The notes below the pieces were generated by a model. The model made no database searches. It was not told where the DNA came from and worked only from the letters and a program-made list of their open reading frames with translations. Source: Alistipes sp. (lineage in GTDB: Bacteria; Bacteroidota; Bacteroidia; Bacteroidales; Rikenellaceae). Taken from it: a stretch of DNA of 46,900 bases. Shown one piece after another: positions 15,596 to 24,358 of this stretch; positions within the stretch are counted from its first letter, which is position 1, and each line of letters opens with the position of its first letter. Made by a program: the position numbers and the translations under genes. Where the stretch lies: positions 1 to 46,900 of the forward strand of contig JAHHQK010000013.1 in the NCBI GenBank assembly GCA_020026435.1, in the 5' to 3' direction.

Positions 15596-17662
15596 ATGAC
15601 CAACGAAGTCAATTTTGCCGATTTGGGTCTCTCGGCCGAGATGCTGGAGGCCGTCGCCGCCAAAGGTTTTGAAACCCCTACATCCATCCAAAAACTCACC
15701 ATTCCGCTCCTTCTGTCGGGTCGGAACGACATCATCGCCCAGTCGCAGACAGGTACGGGTAAGACCGCCGCATTCGGTCTGCCGATTCTCCAGCAGCTGG
15801 AACCGCTGAAGTCGGCCGTTCAGGCCATCGTGCTGGTGCCGACGCGCGAGCTGGCCCTGCAGGCCGCTGAAGAACTTATTTCGCTCAACGCCCAACGCCG
15901 TCTGTCGATTACGGCCATCTATGGAGGTGCCGCCATGAACGAGCAGCTGCGCCGTCTGTCGCGCGGTGTGGATATTGTGGTGGGTACGCCGGGCCGTGTG
16001 CTGGACCACATTCGCCGCGGCACGCTCAAGCTGGATCAGGTGAAGTTCCTGGTACTGGACGAGGCCGACGAGATGCTCAACATGGGTTTTGTGGAGGATG
16101 TCGAGGAGATCATCTCCCACACGGGCGAGGATCGTCGCGTGATGCTCTTCTCGGCCACGATGCCCCAGCGCATCGTCCGCCTGTCGGAGTCCTATATGAG
16201 GGACACGGAGTTGGTCAAGGTCGAGTCGCAGCAGTTGACGGCCGACCTCACGAATCAGATCTATTTCGAGGTCCGCGAGTCGGACAAGTTCGACGCACTG
16301 ACCCGTATCATCGACGTCGAGCCCGACTTCTACGGCATTGTGTTCTGTCGCACGAAGGTCGATGCCGACGCGCTGGCCACGCGCCTTGTCCAGCGCGGCT
16401 ATTCGGCCGAGGGACTTCATGGCGACGTGTCGCAGGCCATGCGCGAGAAGATCCTCAAGAAGTTCCGCGACAAGGTCGTCAACATTCTGGTAGCCACTGA
16501 TGTGGCGGCCCGCGGTATTGACGTGAGCAACCTTTCCCACGTGATCAACTACTCCCTGCCGCAGGATTCCGAGAGCTATGTCCACCGTATCGGACGTACG
16601 GGACGTGCCGGCAAGCAGGGTACGGCCATCACCTTCATCTCGCACTTCGAGTACCGCCGTTTCAACGGCATGATGCGTGACATCCGGGCCGATATCCGCC
16701 GCGAGCAACTTCCCTCGCCGCAGGACATTGTGGCGATGAAGCGTACGCGCATCAGCGAGGAGATGGAGGAGATCATCACCGACGGCAGCAACACGGCCTA
16801 CACCGATATGGCGGCCGAACTGCTCGAACGTCACGAGCCGATTGAGGCCCTGAGCGCCCTGCTGCGCCTGGCCTTCCGCAGCGAACTGGACGAGAGCAGC
16901 TATCCCGAGATCCGTTCCTTCTCGGTCGACCGCAAGGGTACGGCCCGTCTGTTCTTGGCCCTGGGTGGTCGGGACGGATTCTCGCCGCGCAAGATCGTCG
17001 ATATGCTCAAACGCCGTTGTGGGTTGAGGGACAAGAATATAGATGATGTGCGTGTTTTTGACAGCTTCTCGTTCGTCAGCGTGCCTTTCGCCGATGCCGA
17101 GGCGGTGATGGAGCGTTTGAACCGCTCGTCGCGCGGCCGTCGCATTGCCCGTATGGCCAAGCCCGAGGGCGAGCAGGAGGAGGCCGTGGACAACGATGCC
17201 CGAAATACCGAATCGACGCCCGACACCGCCGCGTATGGCGAGGAGTCGGCCCGCGAATCCCGCCGCAAGGAGCGTAAGGAGCGTCCCCCCCGCAAGGAGT
17301 CGCCGCGCAAGGATTTCTTCAGCGAGGGATTCGGCGAAGAGGAGCGTGCGGAGAAGACCCCGCGCAAGAAGTCGGCAACGGGTCGCCGCGGTACGGACAA
17401 ACCGCGCTGGAGAGACCTCGACGGCGAGAGCCGCGATGCCCTCTATGAGTCGATGTTCGAGGAGGATTTCGCCAAATCGGCCGGAGGTTTCGACTGGTCG
17501 GCATTCAAGGCCATGGAGGATGAGCGTGCATGGGGACGTCCGCGCCAGGAGCGTGGCTCGAAGGGTAGGACGACCCGCTCGGTGCGCAAGGGTGACCGCC
17601 CCGTGCAGACGGGACGCCGTGCCGCTGCCAAGCGCGTGGCCTCCAAGCAGAAGAAGTACTGA
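15596..17662 (+). CDS. deaD: DEAD-box RNA helicase (DeaD/CsdA type)
   Basis: This ATP-dependent RNA helicase is likely to act in ribosome assembly and mRNA remodelling, particularly in the cold. The product is 688 residues. It shows the Q motif (GFETPTSIQ), Walker A AQSQTGTGKT (~48-57), PTRELALQ, TPGRVLD, DEAD at 155-158, the SAT motif (LFSATMP) and ATDVAARGID. HRIGRTGRAGKQG completes the set. A DbpA-type RNA-binding domain covers about 450-525. The last ~160 residues are a low-complexity Arg/Lys/Glu/Ser tail ending in KRVASKQKKY, common in Bacteroidetes homologues and probably disordered RNA-binding sequence. Confidence 0.93.
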   Translation: MTNEVNFADLGLSAEMLEAVAAKGFETPTSIQKLTIPLLLSGRNDIIAQSQTGTGKTAAFGLPILQQLEPLKSAVQAIVLVPTRELALQAAEELISLNAQRRLSITAIYGGAAMNEQLRRLSRGVDIVVGTPGRVLDHIRRGTLKLDQVKFLVLDEADEMLNMGFVEDVEEIISHTGEDRRVMLFSATMPQRIVRLSESYMRDTELVKVESQQLTADLTNQIYFEVRESDKFDALTRIIDVEPDFYGIVFCRTKVDADALATRLVQRGYSAEGLHGDVSQAMREKILKKFRDKVVNILVATDVAARGIDVSNLSHVINYSLPQDSESYVHRIGRTGRAGKQGTAITFISHFEYRRFNGMMRDIRADIRREQLPSPQDIVAMKRTRISEEMEEIITDGSNTAYTDMAAELLERHEPIEALSALLRLAFRSELDESSYPEIRSFSVDRKGTARLFLALGGRDGFSPRKIVDMLKRRCGLRDKNIDDVRVFDSFSFVSVPFADAEAVMERLNRSSRGRRIARMAKPEGEQEEAVDNDARNTESTPDTAAYGEESARESRRKERKERPPRKESPRKDFFSEGFGEEERAEKTPRKKSATGRRGTDKPRWRDLDGESRDALYESMFEEDFAKSAGGFDWSAFKAMEDERAWGRPRQERGSKGRTTRSVRKGDRPVQTGRRAAAKRVASKQKKY

Positions 17663-18096
17663 TCGGCCGGTGCGGCCACACGCGGCTCGGCGTGCGTCGG
17701 GGTGTGATTCCCGGTGGCGGCGGGCTTGACCGCGGGGGCTTGACGGACTTCCGGTTGCGGGGCCATTGGGGGTCTTCGGTTGCGGAAAGGAGGCCGCTGG
17801 GCTGGAGGGCTTTTGCAGGGTTTCCCGAATTGCGGGGAAAGTTTTTGCAGGGTTTTCAAACCGCGCGGGGTAGAGGAACGACCCGCCCCGGGAGGTGGAG
17901 ACTGCAAAGATGCCGAAACGGAAATACAGGAAAATACAACCAGTATCGGGCCGGATGCCCGACTTGCCCTTTGGGGGTGGAGTCGGAGTGTCCGGCCCGA
18001 TTCCGTAAGCAGGGGATTTTCTCTCTAAGAGAGAATTGTCGATAACTTGGTGATATGTTTTGCCCGTTTTTACTTTCGGAATCCGCGCAAAATGGT
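17663..18096 (+). other. Non-coding interval with stacked hairpins
   Basis: A 430-bp spacer between the helicase gene and the DUF349 promoter. It has a near-repeat of TTTTGCAGGGTTT at about 17812 and 17852. Further on lie a long inverted repeat (17945-18001) and a small hairpin (TTCTCTC/GAGAGAA, 18019-18035). Reading frames here are not protein-like. Confidence 0.5.
17945..18001 (+). repeat. Nested inverted repeat
   Basis: ATCGGGCCGGA (17945-17955) pairs perfectly with TCCGGCCCGAT (17991-18001). Inside it CCGACT pairs with AGTCGG, giving one rod of about 57 nt. No T tract follows, so it is not a standard terminator. It could be a terminator relic, an mRNA-end stabiliser or part of a small RNA. 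Confidence 0.6.
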
Positions 18097-18104
18097 TATA
18101 TTTG
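18097..18104 (+). promoter_or_regulatory. -7 promoter box of the DUF349-pyrG-yidC operon
   Basis: TATATTTG matches TAnnTTTG, about 50 bp upstream of the ATG at 18154. The longer frame from 18055 would start upstream of it, which argues for 18154. Confidence 0.6.
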
Positions 18105-18153
18105 CGAGATTTATGTTCGTTCCGTATCTTGTGGAACCAAAAAGACTACTGAG

Positions 18154-20172
18154 ATGGCTATTGAAAAACCAACACTTTCTACGCTCGATGAGCATGTCAG
18201 CCCCAAAGCTGAGGATGTCGAAGTTGCTGCTGCCGTGGCTGAAAAGGCCGCCGAAACCGAAATGCCCGCCCCGGCGGATGAACCCGTAAAGAGTGCCGAG
18301 GAGGCTGTGGAGGAACGTCCCTGTGAGGAGGTGGACTTCTCGCTGGAGGAGGCCGCCCTGGCTGCACACGATGCAGGTTTGGATTTGGACGACGAGGCCG
18401 CGGATGCGGGGACGGACGCCCACTTCGAAGAGGCGATCAACGGCGACAAGTTCGCCGGCAAGACCAAGGAGGAGTTGGTGGATCTCTTCGCGCAGCTGCT
18501 GCGTGAACAGCCCGTGCAGTCGATCCGCCGCGATGTCGAGGCCCTGAAGATCGCCTTCTACCGCCTGCGTCGCCAGGAGGTTGAGGCTGCCCGCCGCGCA
18601 TTCATCGAGCAGGGCGGCAAGAGCGAGGAGTTCGTGCCTGCGGTCGACGGCGCCGAGGCCCGCCTCAAGGAGGAATTCAAGGAGTACCGCAGCCGCCGCG
18701 ACGAGTTCATGGCCAATCTCGAGGCCGAGAAGGAGGAGAACCTCAAGGTCAAACTCGGGATCATCGAGGAGCTGAAGGAACTGGTCAATTCCGACGAAAC
18801 ACTCAACCATACGTTTACCAAATTCCGCGAATTGCAACAGCGCTGGAAGGAGACGGGTGTCGTCCCCGCACAGAATGTCAAGGATTTGTGGGAGACCTAT
18901 AACCTCCATGTCGAGAACTTCTACGGATTCATCAAGATCAACAAGGAGCTCCGCGACCTGGATCTGAAGAAGAACTACGAACAGAAGGTGGCTCTGTGTG
19001 AGGCTGCCGAGTCGCTGATGCTGGAGCCGTCGGTGGTCGAAGCTTTCCACAAGTTGCAGAAACTCCACGACGAGTGGCGCGAGACGGGTCCCGTGGCGCA
19101 TGAGTTCAAGGAGACGCTCTGGGAGCGTTTCAAGGCCGCATCGAGCCGCATCAACAAACGTCACCAGGAGTATTTCGAGCAGCTGAAGGCCGAGCAGGTC
19201 CGCAACCTCAATCTCAAGACGGAGCTGTGCGCTGCCTCGGAGGAGCTGTCCGCCCAGCCGCTCACCTCGCGCAAGGAGTGGAACAAGGCCAGCGACCGCC
19301 TGCTGGAGATCCAGAAGACGTGGAAGACCATCGGCTTTGCCCCCAAGAAGGACAACAACCGCATCTATGAGCGTTTCCGCCGTGCGTGCGACAAGTTCTT
19401 CGAGGCCAAGCGCAACTTCTACGCCGGAGTAAAGGTCGAGATGGAGCATAACCTCCAGCTCAAGACCGAGATCTGCGAGGCCGCCGAATCGCTTGCACAG
19501 AGCGAGGAGTGGAAGAAGACGACCGAGGAACTGATCGCCCTCCAGACCCGCTGGAAGCAGATCGGTGCCGTGTCGCGCCGCCATTCGGATGCCGTGTGGA
19601 AGCGTTTCCGCGCCGCGTGCGACAAGTTCTTCGAGCGCAAGGCCGCCCATTTCTCGGGTGTGGATTCCGAGCATGAAGAGAACCTGAAGAAGAAACTGGT
19701 CCTGCTGGAGGAGATGGCCGCCGCCGATGTCAAGGCCGGAGGCTATGAGGTGATCCGTGCGTTCCAGCGCCGCTGGGGCGAGATCGGCTTCGTGCCCATC
19801 AAGCAGAAGGACTCGATTCAGAAACGCTATAAGACGGCCGTGGACCACCTCTTCGAGATGCTGCGTTCGTCGGAGCGCGACCGTTCGATGAACCGTTTCC
19901 GCGACAAGGTGTCGTCGATGCGCCAGGCCGGTGACAAACGCCTGCGCTCGGAGCGCGAACGCCTCTACAACAAGGTGCGCCAGATGGAACAGGAGATCGC
20001 CCTGCTGGAGAACAACATCGGATTCTTCGCCAAGTCGAAGAACGCTGACGCCCTGATCGCCGACGTGAAGGCCAAGATCGAGCGTGCGCGCAACGAGATG
20101 GAGGCCGCCGTCGAGAAGGTAAAACTCATCGACCGCCAGGAGCAGAACCATAACGAAAACAACGACAAATAG
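18154..20172 (+). CDS. DUF349 repeat protein
   Basis: The product is 672 residues, highly charged and almost wholly helical. An acidic Ala/Glu-rich N-terminal ~120 residues is followed by five DUF349 repeats of about 65-75 residues. Each has a W-[KR]-x-[IT]-G core: RWKETGVVP, EWRETGPVA, TWKTIGFAP, RWKQIGAVS, RWGEIGFVP. A C-terminal coiled coil contains YNKVRQMEQEIALLENNIGF. The molecular role of the family is not established as far as I know. It is the first gene of a run with pyrG (17 bp gap) and yidC (20 bp gap). The start at 18154 (MAIEKPTLSTLDE) was chosen because of the -7 box at 18097. Confidence 0.88.
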   Translation: MAIEKPTLSTLDEHVSPKAEDVEVAAAVAEKAAETEMPAPADEPVKSAEEAVEERPCEEVDFSLEEAALAAHDAGLDLDDEAADAGTDAHFEEAINGDKFAGKTKEELVDLFAQLLREQPVQSIRRDVEALKIAFYRLRRQEVEAARRAFIEQGGKSEEFVPAVDGAEARLKEEFKEYRSRRDEFMANLEAEKEENLKVKLGIIEELKELVNSDETLNHTFTKFRELQQRWKETGVVPAQNVKDLWETYNLHVENFYGFIKINKELRDLDLKKNYEQKVALCEAAESLMLEPSVVEAFHKLQKLHDEWRETGPVAHEFKETLWERFKAASSRINKRHQEYFEQLKAEQVRNLNLKTELCAASEELSAQPLTSRKEWNKASDRLLEIQKTWKTIGFAPKKDNNRIYERFRRACDKFFEAKRNFYAGVKVEMEHNLQLKTEICEAAESLAQSEEWKKTTEELIALQTRWKQIGAVSRRHSDAVWKRFRAACDKFFERKAAHFSGVDSEHEENLKKKLVLLEEMAAADVKAGGYEVIRAFQRRWGEIGFVPIKQKDSIQKRYKTAVDHLFEMLRSSERDRSMNRFRDKVSSMRQAGDKRLRSERERLYNKVRQMEQEIALLENNIGFFAKSKNADALIADVKAKIERARNEMEAAVEKVKLIDRQEQNHNENNDK

Positions 20173-20189
20173 ATAAAATCAAGAAGGAT

Positions 20190-21812
20190 ATGAAACTTTC
20201 CAAACCCAAGTACATCTTTGTGACGGGCGGTGTGGCTTCATCGCTCGGTAAGGGAATCATTTCGGCTTCGATAGCCCGTCTTTTGCAGGCCAGAGGCTAT
20301 TCGGTGACCATCCAGAAGCTGGATCCCTATATCAATGTCGACCCCGGAACGCTGAATCCCTACGAGCACGGCGAGTGCTACGTGACGGAGGACGGTGCCG
20401 AGACCGACCTCGACCTGGGTCACTATGAGCGTTTTACGAATCACCCCACCTCGAAGGCCAACAACGTGACCACGGGACGCATCTACAAGAGCGTCATTGA
20501 GAAGGAGCGTAAGGGTGAGTATCTGGGCAAGACCGTGCAGGTCGTACCTCATATCACCGACGAGATCAAACGCCGCATCCAGCTGCTGGGTCAGAAGAAG
20601 ATCTACGATGTGATCATCACCGAGATCGGCGGTACGGTGGGCGATATCGAGTCGCTGCCCTTCATCGAGTCGGTGCGTCAGCTGCGTTACCAGCTCGGAT
20701 ACAAGGACACGGCATTGGTCCATCTGACGCTGATCCCCTACCTGGCCGCTTCGGGCGAGCTGAAGACCAAACCCACGCAGCACTCCGTCAAGACGCTCCT
20801 GGAGAACGGTCTGCAGCCCGATGTGCTGGTGCTCCGCAGCGAGCATCCGCTGGGTGTGAACCTGCGCCGCAAGGTGGCTTTGTTCTGCAATGTCGACGCA
20901 CGTGCCGTCGTGGAGTCGATCGACGTGCCGACGATCTACGAGGTACCCTTGAAGATGCACGAGCAGCATCTCGATGAGGTGATCCTCGACAAACTGAACC
21001 TGCCGGCCGAACAGGAGCCCGATCTGGATGCCTGGCGCGATTTCGTGGAGCGCGTGAAACACCCCTCCAAGAAGCTGGAGATCGCCCTGGTGGGCAAGTA
21101 CACCGAGCTGCCCGACGCCTATAAGTCGATCTGCGAGTCGTTTATCCACGCCGGTGCGGTGAACGACTGCAAGGTGAAGTTGCAGTATGTGAATTCCGAG
21201 AAACTCACGGCCGAGAACATCGAGCAGACCCTGGGCCGGATGTCGGGTATCCTGGTGGCTCCGGGATTCGGCAACCGCGGTATCGAGGGCAAGATCGAGG
21301 CCGTACGCTTCGCCCGCGAGCATAATATCCCGTTCCTGGGTATCTGCCTGGGTATGCAGTGTGCCGTCATCGAGTTCGCCCGCAACGTCCTGGGCTGGTC
21401 CGATGCCAATTCGAGCGAGATGGAGCAGACGCCCCACGCAGTCATCGACCTGATGGAGGAGCAGAAGGGCATCACGGCCAAGGGCGGAACGATGCGTTTG
21501 GGTGCCTACCCCTGTACGCTGGCCAAGGGATCGAAGGTGGCTGCCGCTTACGGCAAACTGAAGATTTCGGAGCGTCACCGTCATCGCTATGAGTTCAACA
21601 GCGAGTACCTGGAGCAGTTCGAGCAGGCCGGCATGAAGGCCGTGGGTGTCAACCCCGACACCAACCTGGTTGAGGTGGTCGAGATCCCCACGCACCGCTG
21701 GTTTGTCGGTACGCAGTACCACCCCGAGTATAAGAGTACGGCACAGAACCCCTCGCCACTGTTCGTGGCCTTTGTGGGTGCCGCTTTGGAGTATCAGGAA
21801 GAGAAGAAATAA
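20190..21812 (+). CDS. pyrG: CTP synthase
   Basis: The enzyme makes CTP from UTP, ATP and glutamine. The product is 540 residues. The N-terminal amidoligase domain (~1-270) begins KYIFVTGGVASSLGKGI (P-loop) with QKLDPYINVDPGTLNP and DGAETDLDLGHYERF. The C-terminal class-I glutaminase domain (~295-535) has the nucleophile Cys in FLGICLGMQ and the His-Glu pair in GTQYHPEYKS. Length and motifs are complete. Expression is probably coupled to the DUF349 gene before it and yidC after it. Confidence 0.97.
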   Translation: MKLSKPKYIFVTGGVASSLGKGIISASIARLLQARGYSVTIQKLDPYINVDPGTLNPYEHGECYVTEDGAETDLDLGHYERFTNHPTSKANNVTTGRIYKSVIEKERKGEYLGKTVQVVPHITDEIKRRIQLLGQKKIYDVIITEIGGTVGDIESLPFIESVRQLRYQLGYKDTALVHLTLIPYLAASGELKTKPTQHSVKTLLENGLQPDVLVLRSEHPLGVNLRRKVALFCNVDARAVVESIDVPTIYEVPLKMHEQHLDEVILDKLNLPAEQEPDLDAWRDFVERVKHPSKKLEIALVGKYTELPDAYKSICESFIHAGAVNDCKVKLQYVNSEKLTAENIEQTLGRMSGILVAPGFGNRGIEGKIEAVRFAREHNIPFLGICLGMQCAVIEFARNVLGWSDANSSEMEQTPHAVIDLMEEQKGITAKGGTMRLGAYPCTLAKGSKVAAAYGKLKISERHRHRYEFNSEYLEQFEQAGMKAVGVNPDTNLVEVVEIPTHRWFVGTQYHPEYKSTAQNPSPLFVAFVGAALEYQEEKK

Positions 21813-21832
21813 AAACAGTTTTATAGGATTAA

Positions 21833-23797
21833 ATGGATAAGAAATCAATTTTAGGCATTGTCCTCATCGGTCTTGTATTTTTGGGATTTGCCTACTTCAG
21901 CAACAAGGAGCAGGAGCAGTATCGCAAGGAGATGGCCGAGTGGCAGGTTTACCAGGATTCGGTAGCCCGGGCCAATGCACCCCAGGTGACGGAGGCCGAG
22001 ACGGTCGGAGTCACCGCAGAGCCGACCCCCGGGGCGGAGACCTCGGGCGAGGGTTCGATCGATGAGATGGTCGACCGTCAGATGCAGCAGCAGGTGGAGC
22101 TTGAGGGCGAGTACCTGGCCGCCGCCAAGATGGCCGGGAGCAAGGAATTCTGCGTGGAGAACAACTCGATCAAGGTAACGTTCTCGACCCGCGGAGGACA
22201 GATCTGCGGCGTGACGCTGAAGGATTACATGAAGTACGCCGAGAAGGAGGAGGAACGTGTGGAGCCGGTGAAACTGTTCGATCCCGCTTCCGCCAATTTC
22301 GCGATGAACTTCTACCTCAAGCACGGCAATTCGATGATCCCGGTGCTGACGTCGGGCTATACGTTCGAGGCCGACCCCGTCACGACGGAGGGCGACGGCA
22401 CGAAGGTGGTGACCATGCGGTTGAAGGTGGCTGAGAATTCAGCCCTGGAGTACCGCTACCGCATCAACGAGACGGATTCGCCGGAGCGTGAATATCTGGT
22501 GGACTTCGACGTGAAGCTGGTCAACATGGCCCACCTGATGGCTCAGCAGTCGTCGATCGGCATCGACTGGTCGAACACCTCCTACCAGAACGAGAAAGGA
22601 TTCAAGAACGAGAATATGTACACCACGATCGCCTACCGCCTGCCGAAGGAGACCTCGATCGAGGAGCTGGCGATGAGCGAAGAGCGCAAGAGAGAAAAGG
22701 TGGAGTCGGCAGTGAACTGGGTGGCTTTCAAGCAGCAGTTCTTCTCGTCGGTGTTCATCGCTCCGCAGAACGTGATGTATGCCGACGTGGCCTTCGATAC
22801 GGCTCACCCCGGTACGGGCTTCGTGAAGGATTTCTCGGCCAAGATGGCCGTGCCCTACACGCCTGCAACTTCGGAGTATGATTTTGCCTTCTATTTCGGC
22901 CCCAACAAGTATTCGATCCTGAAGAACGTGGGCGATGCGGAGGAGAAGGACGACGAGCTTTACCTGGAGCGTCTCGTGCCGCTGGGCTGGGGTATCATCG
23001 GATGGGTGAACCGCTGGTGTGTGATCCCCGTGTTCGATTTTCTGAGAAACTACATCTCGAGCTTCGGTATCATCATCCTGATCCTGGTGCTGCTGGTGCG
23101 TGTGGTGATCTCGCCGCTGACCTACAAGAGCTATGTCTCGATGGCCAAGATGCGTCTGATCAAGCCGCAGGTCGACGAGCTGGCCAAGAAGTACCCCAAG
23201 CAGGATGATGCCATGAAACGTCAGCAGGCTACCATGGAACTGTACAAGAAGGCGGGCATCAACCCCATGGGCGGATGTATCCCGATGCTGATCCAGCTGC
23301 CGATTCTGATCGCCATGTACCGTTTCTTCCCGGCATCGATCGAGCTGCGCGGTCAGTCGTTCCTGTGGGCCGAGGATCTCTCGTCGTATGACAATGTGCT
23401 GAATTTGCCGTTCGCGCTTCCGTGGTATGGCGACCACATCAGCCTCTTTGCCCTGCTGATGGCCGTGTCATTGTTCGGATACTCGTACTACAACTACCAG
23501 CAGACCGCTTCGTCGCAGCCCCAGGTGGGTGGTATGAAGTTCATGATGGTTTATATGATGCCGATCATGATGCTGCTGTGGTTCAACAGCTATTCGAGCG
23601 GTTTGTGCTACTACTACCTGTTGTCGAACCTCTTCACCATCGCGCAGACGCAGATCATCCGCCACATGGTCGATGATAGCAAGATTCAGGAGATCATGGC
23701 TGCCAGCGCCGCGAAGAAGGCCAACGGCAAGAAATCGAAGTTCCAGTTGCGTTACGAGGAGCTGATGCGTCAGCAGGCCGAGCGCAGCAAGAAATAA
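21833..23797 (+). CDS. yidC: Membrane protein insertase YidC
   Basis: YidC inserts and folds inner-membrane proteins, alone or with SecYEG. The product is 654 residues, the long gram-negative form. The first transmembrane segment is ILGIVLIGLVFLGFAYF at the N terminus. A large periplasmic beta domain spans about 60-370. The conserved C-terminal 60KD_IMP domain contains SPLTYKSYVSMAKMR, the cytoplasmic coiled-coil loop, GGCIPMLIQLPILIAMYRFF and later hydrophobic helices including LLWFNSYSSGLCYYYLLSN. It ends in a Lys/Arg-rich tail (RQQAERSKK) that may contact ribosomes. It is the last gene of the operon, closed by the terminator at 23834. Confidence 0.96.
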   Translation: MDKKSILGIVLIGLVFLGFAYFSNKEQEQYRKEMAEWQVYQDSVARANAPQVTEAETVGVTAEPTPGAETSGEGSIDEMVDRQMQQQVELEGEYLAAAKMAGSKEFCVENNSIKVTFSTRGGQICGVTLKDYMKYAEKEEERVEPVKLFDPASANFAMNFYLKHGNSMIPVLTSGYTFEADPVTTEGDGTKVVTMRLKVAENSALEYRYRINETDSPEREYLVDFDVKLVNMAHLMAQQSSIGIDWSNTSYQNEKGFKNENMYTTIAYRLPKETSIEELAMSEERKREKVESAVNWVAFKQQFFSSVFIAPQNVMYADVAFDTAHPGTGFVKDFSAKMAVPYTPATSEYDFAFYFGPNKYSILKNVGDAEEKDDELYLERLVPLGWGIIGWVNRWCVIPVFDFLRNYISSFGIIILILVLLVRVVISPLTYKSYVSMAKMRLIKPQVDELAKKYPKQDDAMKRQQATMELYKKAGINPMGGCIPMLIQLPILIAMYRFFPASIELRGQSFLWAEDLSSYDNVLNLPFALPWYGDHISLFALLMAVSLFGYSYYNYQQTASSQPQVGGMKFMMVYMMPIMMLLWFNSYSSGLCYYYLLSNLFTIAQTQIIRHMVDDSKIQEIMAASAAKKANGKKSKFQLRYEELMRQQAERSKK

Positions 23798-23833
23798 CGA
23801 TCCGGTGACGCCCCGCGCGGGTCGAGCCTTATG

Positions 23834-23877
23834 AAAATACCGCACCCCGGAAATTCGGGGTGCGGTATTTTTTTTTG
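23834..23877 (+). terminator. Rho-independent terminator after yidC
   Basis: AAATACCGCACCCCG pairs with CGGGGTGCGGTATTT around a 6-nt loop, followed by a run of T to 23876. Confidence 0.93.
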
Positions 23878-24241
23878 CCTGTTTATATAAGGTATGGCGC
23901 AGGAGGTGTCTTCCGGGGCGATCAGTCAAGTCCTGCGGCGACCGGAACGCAGGTCCGGAGGCAGGTGAGGACCGTGAAGATGGGCCTTATGATCCGATAG
24001 AAATGGGACGGAGACCCAATGCGTGTGTGGTCGAGGACTTTTTAAGGGATTTTATGGGGCTTGGTGGTTTTATGGACAAGTTGGCTTTTGACGACTTTGG
24101 AAACTTTGAGGCTGGTGGCTTTGGAGATTTGGGTGCGGTCGGCCGAGAGTAGAGTAGGTGGTGTCGGGCAGAGATCTTGCTGCATGCTTTTCGCCCCAAG
24201 ACACCGCAGTAACGGTTGCAAAAGGTATAGCCTCTGCCCAC
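23878..24241. other. Unassigned interval with a small ORF and a closed stem
   Basis: About 360 bp between the yidC terminator and the YitT-gene terminator. On the + strand an open frame at 24003-24152 could encode 49 residues, including a Gly/Phe/Asp-rich stretch (KLAFDDFGNFEAGGFGDLG). It has no promoter or family support. At 24166-24239, GGGCAGAG pairs with CTCTGCCC and encloses a 74-nt segment. That segment is not a tRNA: no T-loop sequence or anticodon arm can be fitted. On the minus strand TATACCTTTTGC (around 24216-24227) resembles, but does not match, the -7 box. Confidence 0.35.
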
Positions 24242-24296
24242 AAAAAAACTCGGGCGCAAGAAGTTTGTTAACACCTCTTGCGCCCGAGTGGTTTTA
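24242..24296. terminator. Terminator of the YitT-family gene (possibly bidirectional)
   Basis: A perfect 14-bp stem pairs ACTCGGGCGCAAGA (24248-24261) with TCTTGCGCCCGAGT (24276-24289). A T run follows on the minus strand and GGTTTTAT on the plus strand. Confidence 0.88.
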
Positions 24297-24358
24297 TCGG
24301 AACCGTGGCGGGGGATTCCGCTGGTCGGTTCCGTCGGTTGGAAATCCCCGAAGGGTTT

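Noticed and set aside
18070..20151. A 693-residue open frame antisense to the DUF349 protein
   Set aside because: It is a shadow of a gene with strong codon bias (Leu/Glu/Val-rich translation); no promoter or family features.
24166..24239. tRNA-like or 6S-like RNA
   Set aside because: The end pairing and 74-nt size suggested a tRNA, but no T-loop sequence, D-loop or anticodon arm fits. A large open bubble typical of 6S RNA cannot be shown. Kept only as an unassigned segment.
23987..24274. A 95-residue frame on the - strand
   Set aside because: It starts inside the terminator hairpin of the YitT gene and has Ser/Pro/Lys-rich sequence with no motif.
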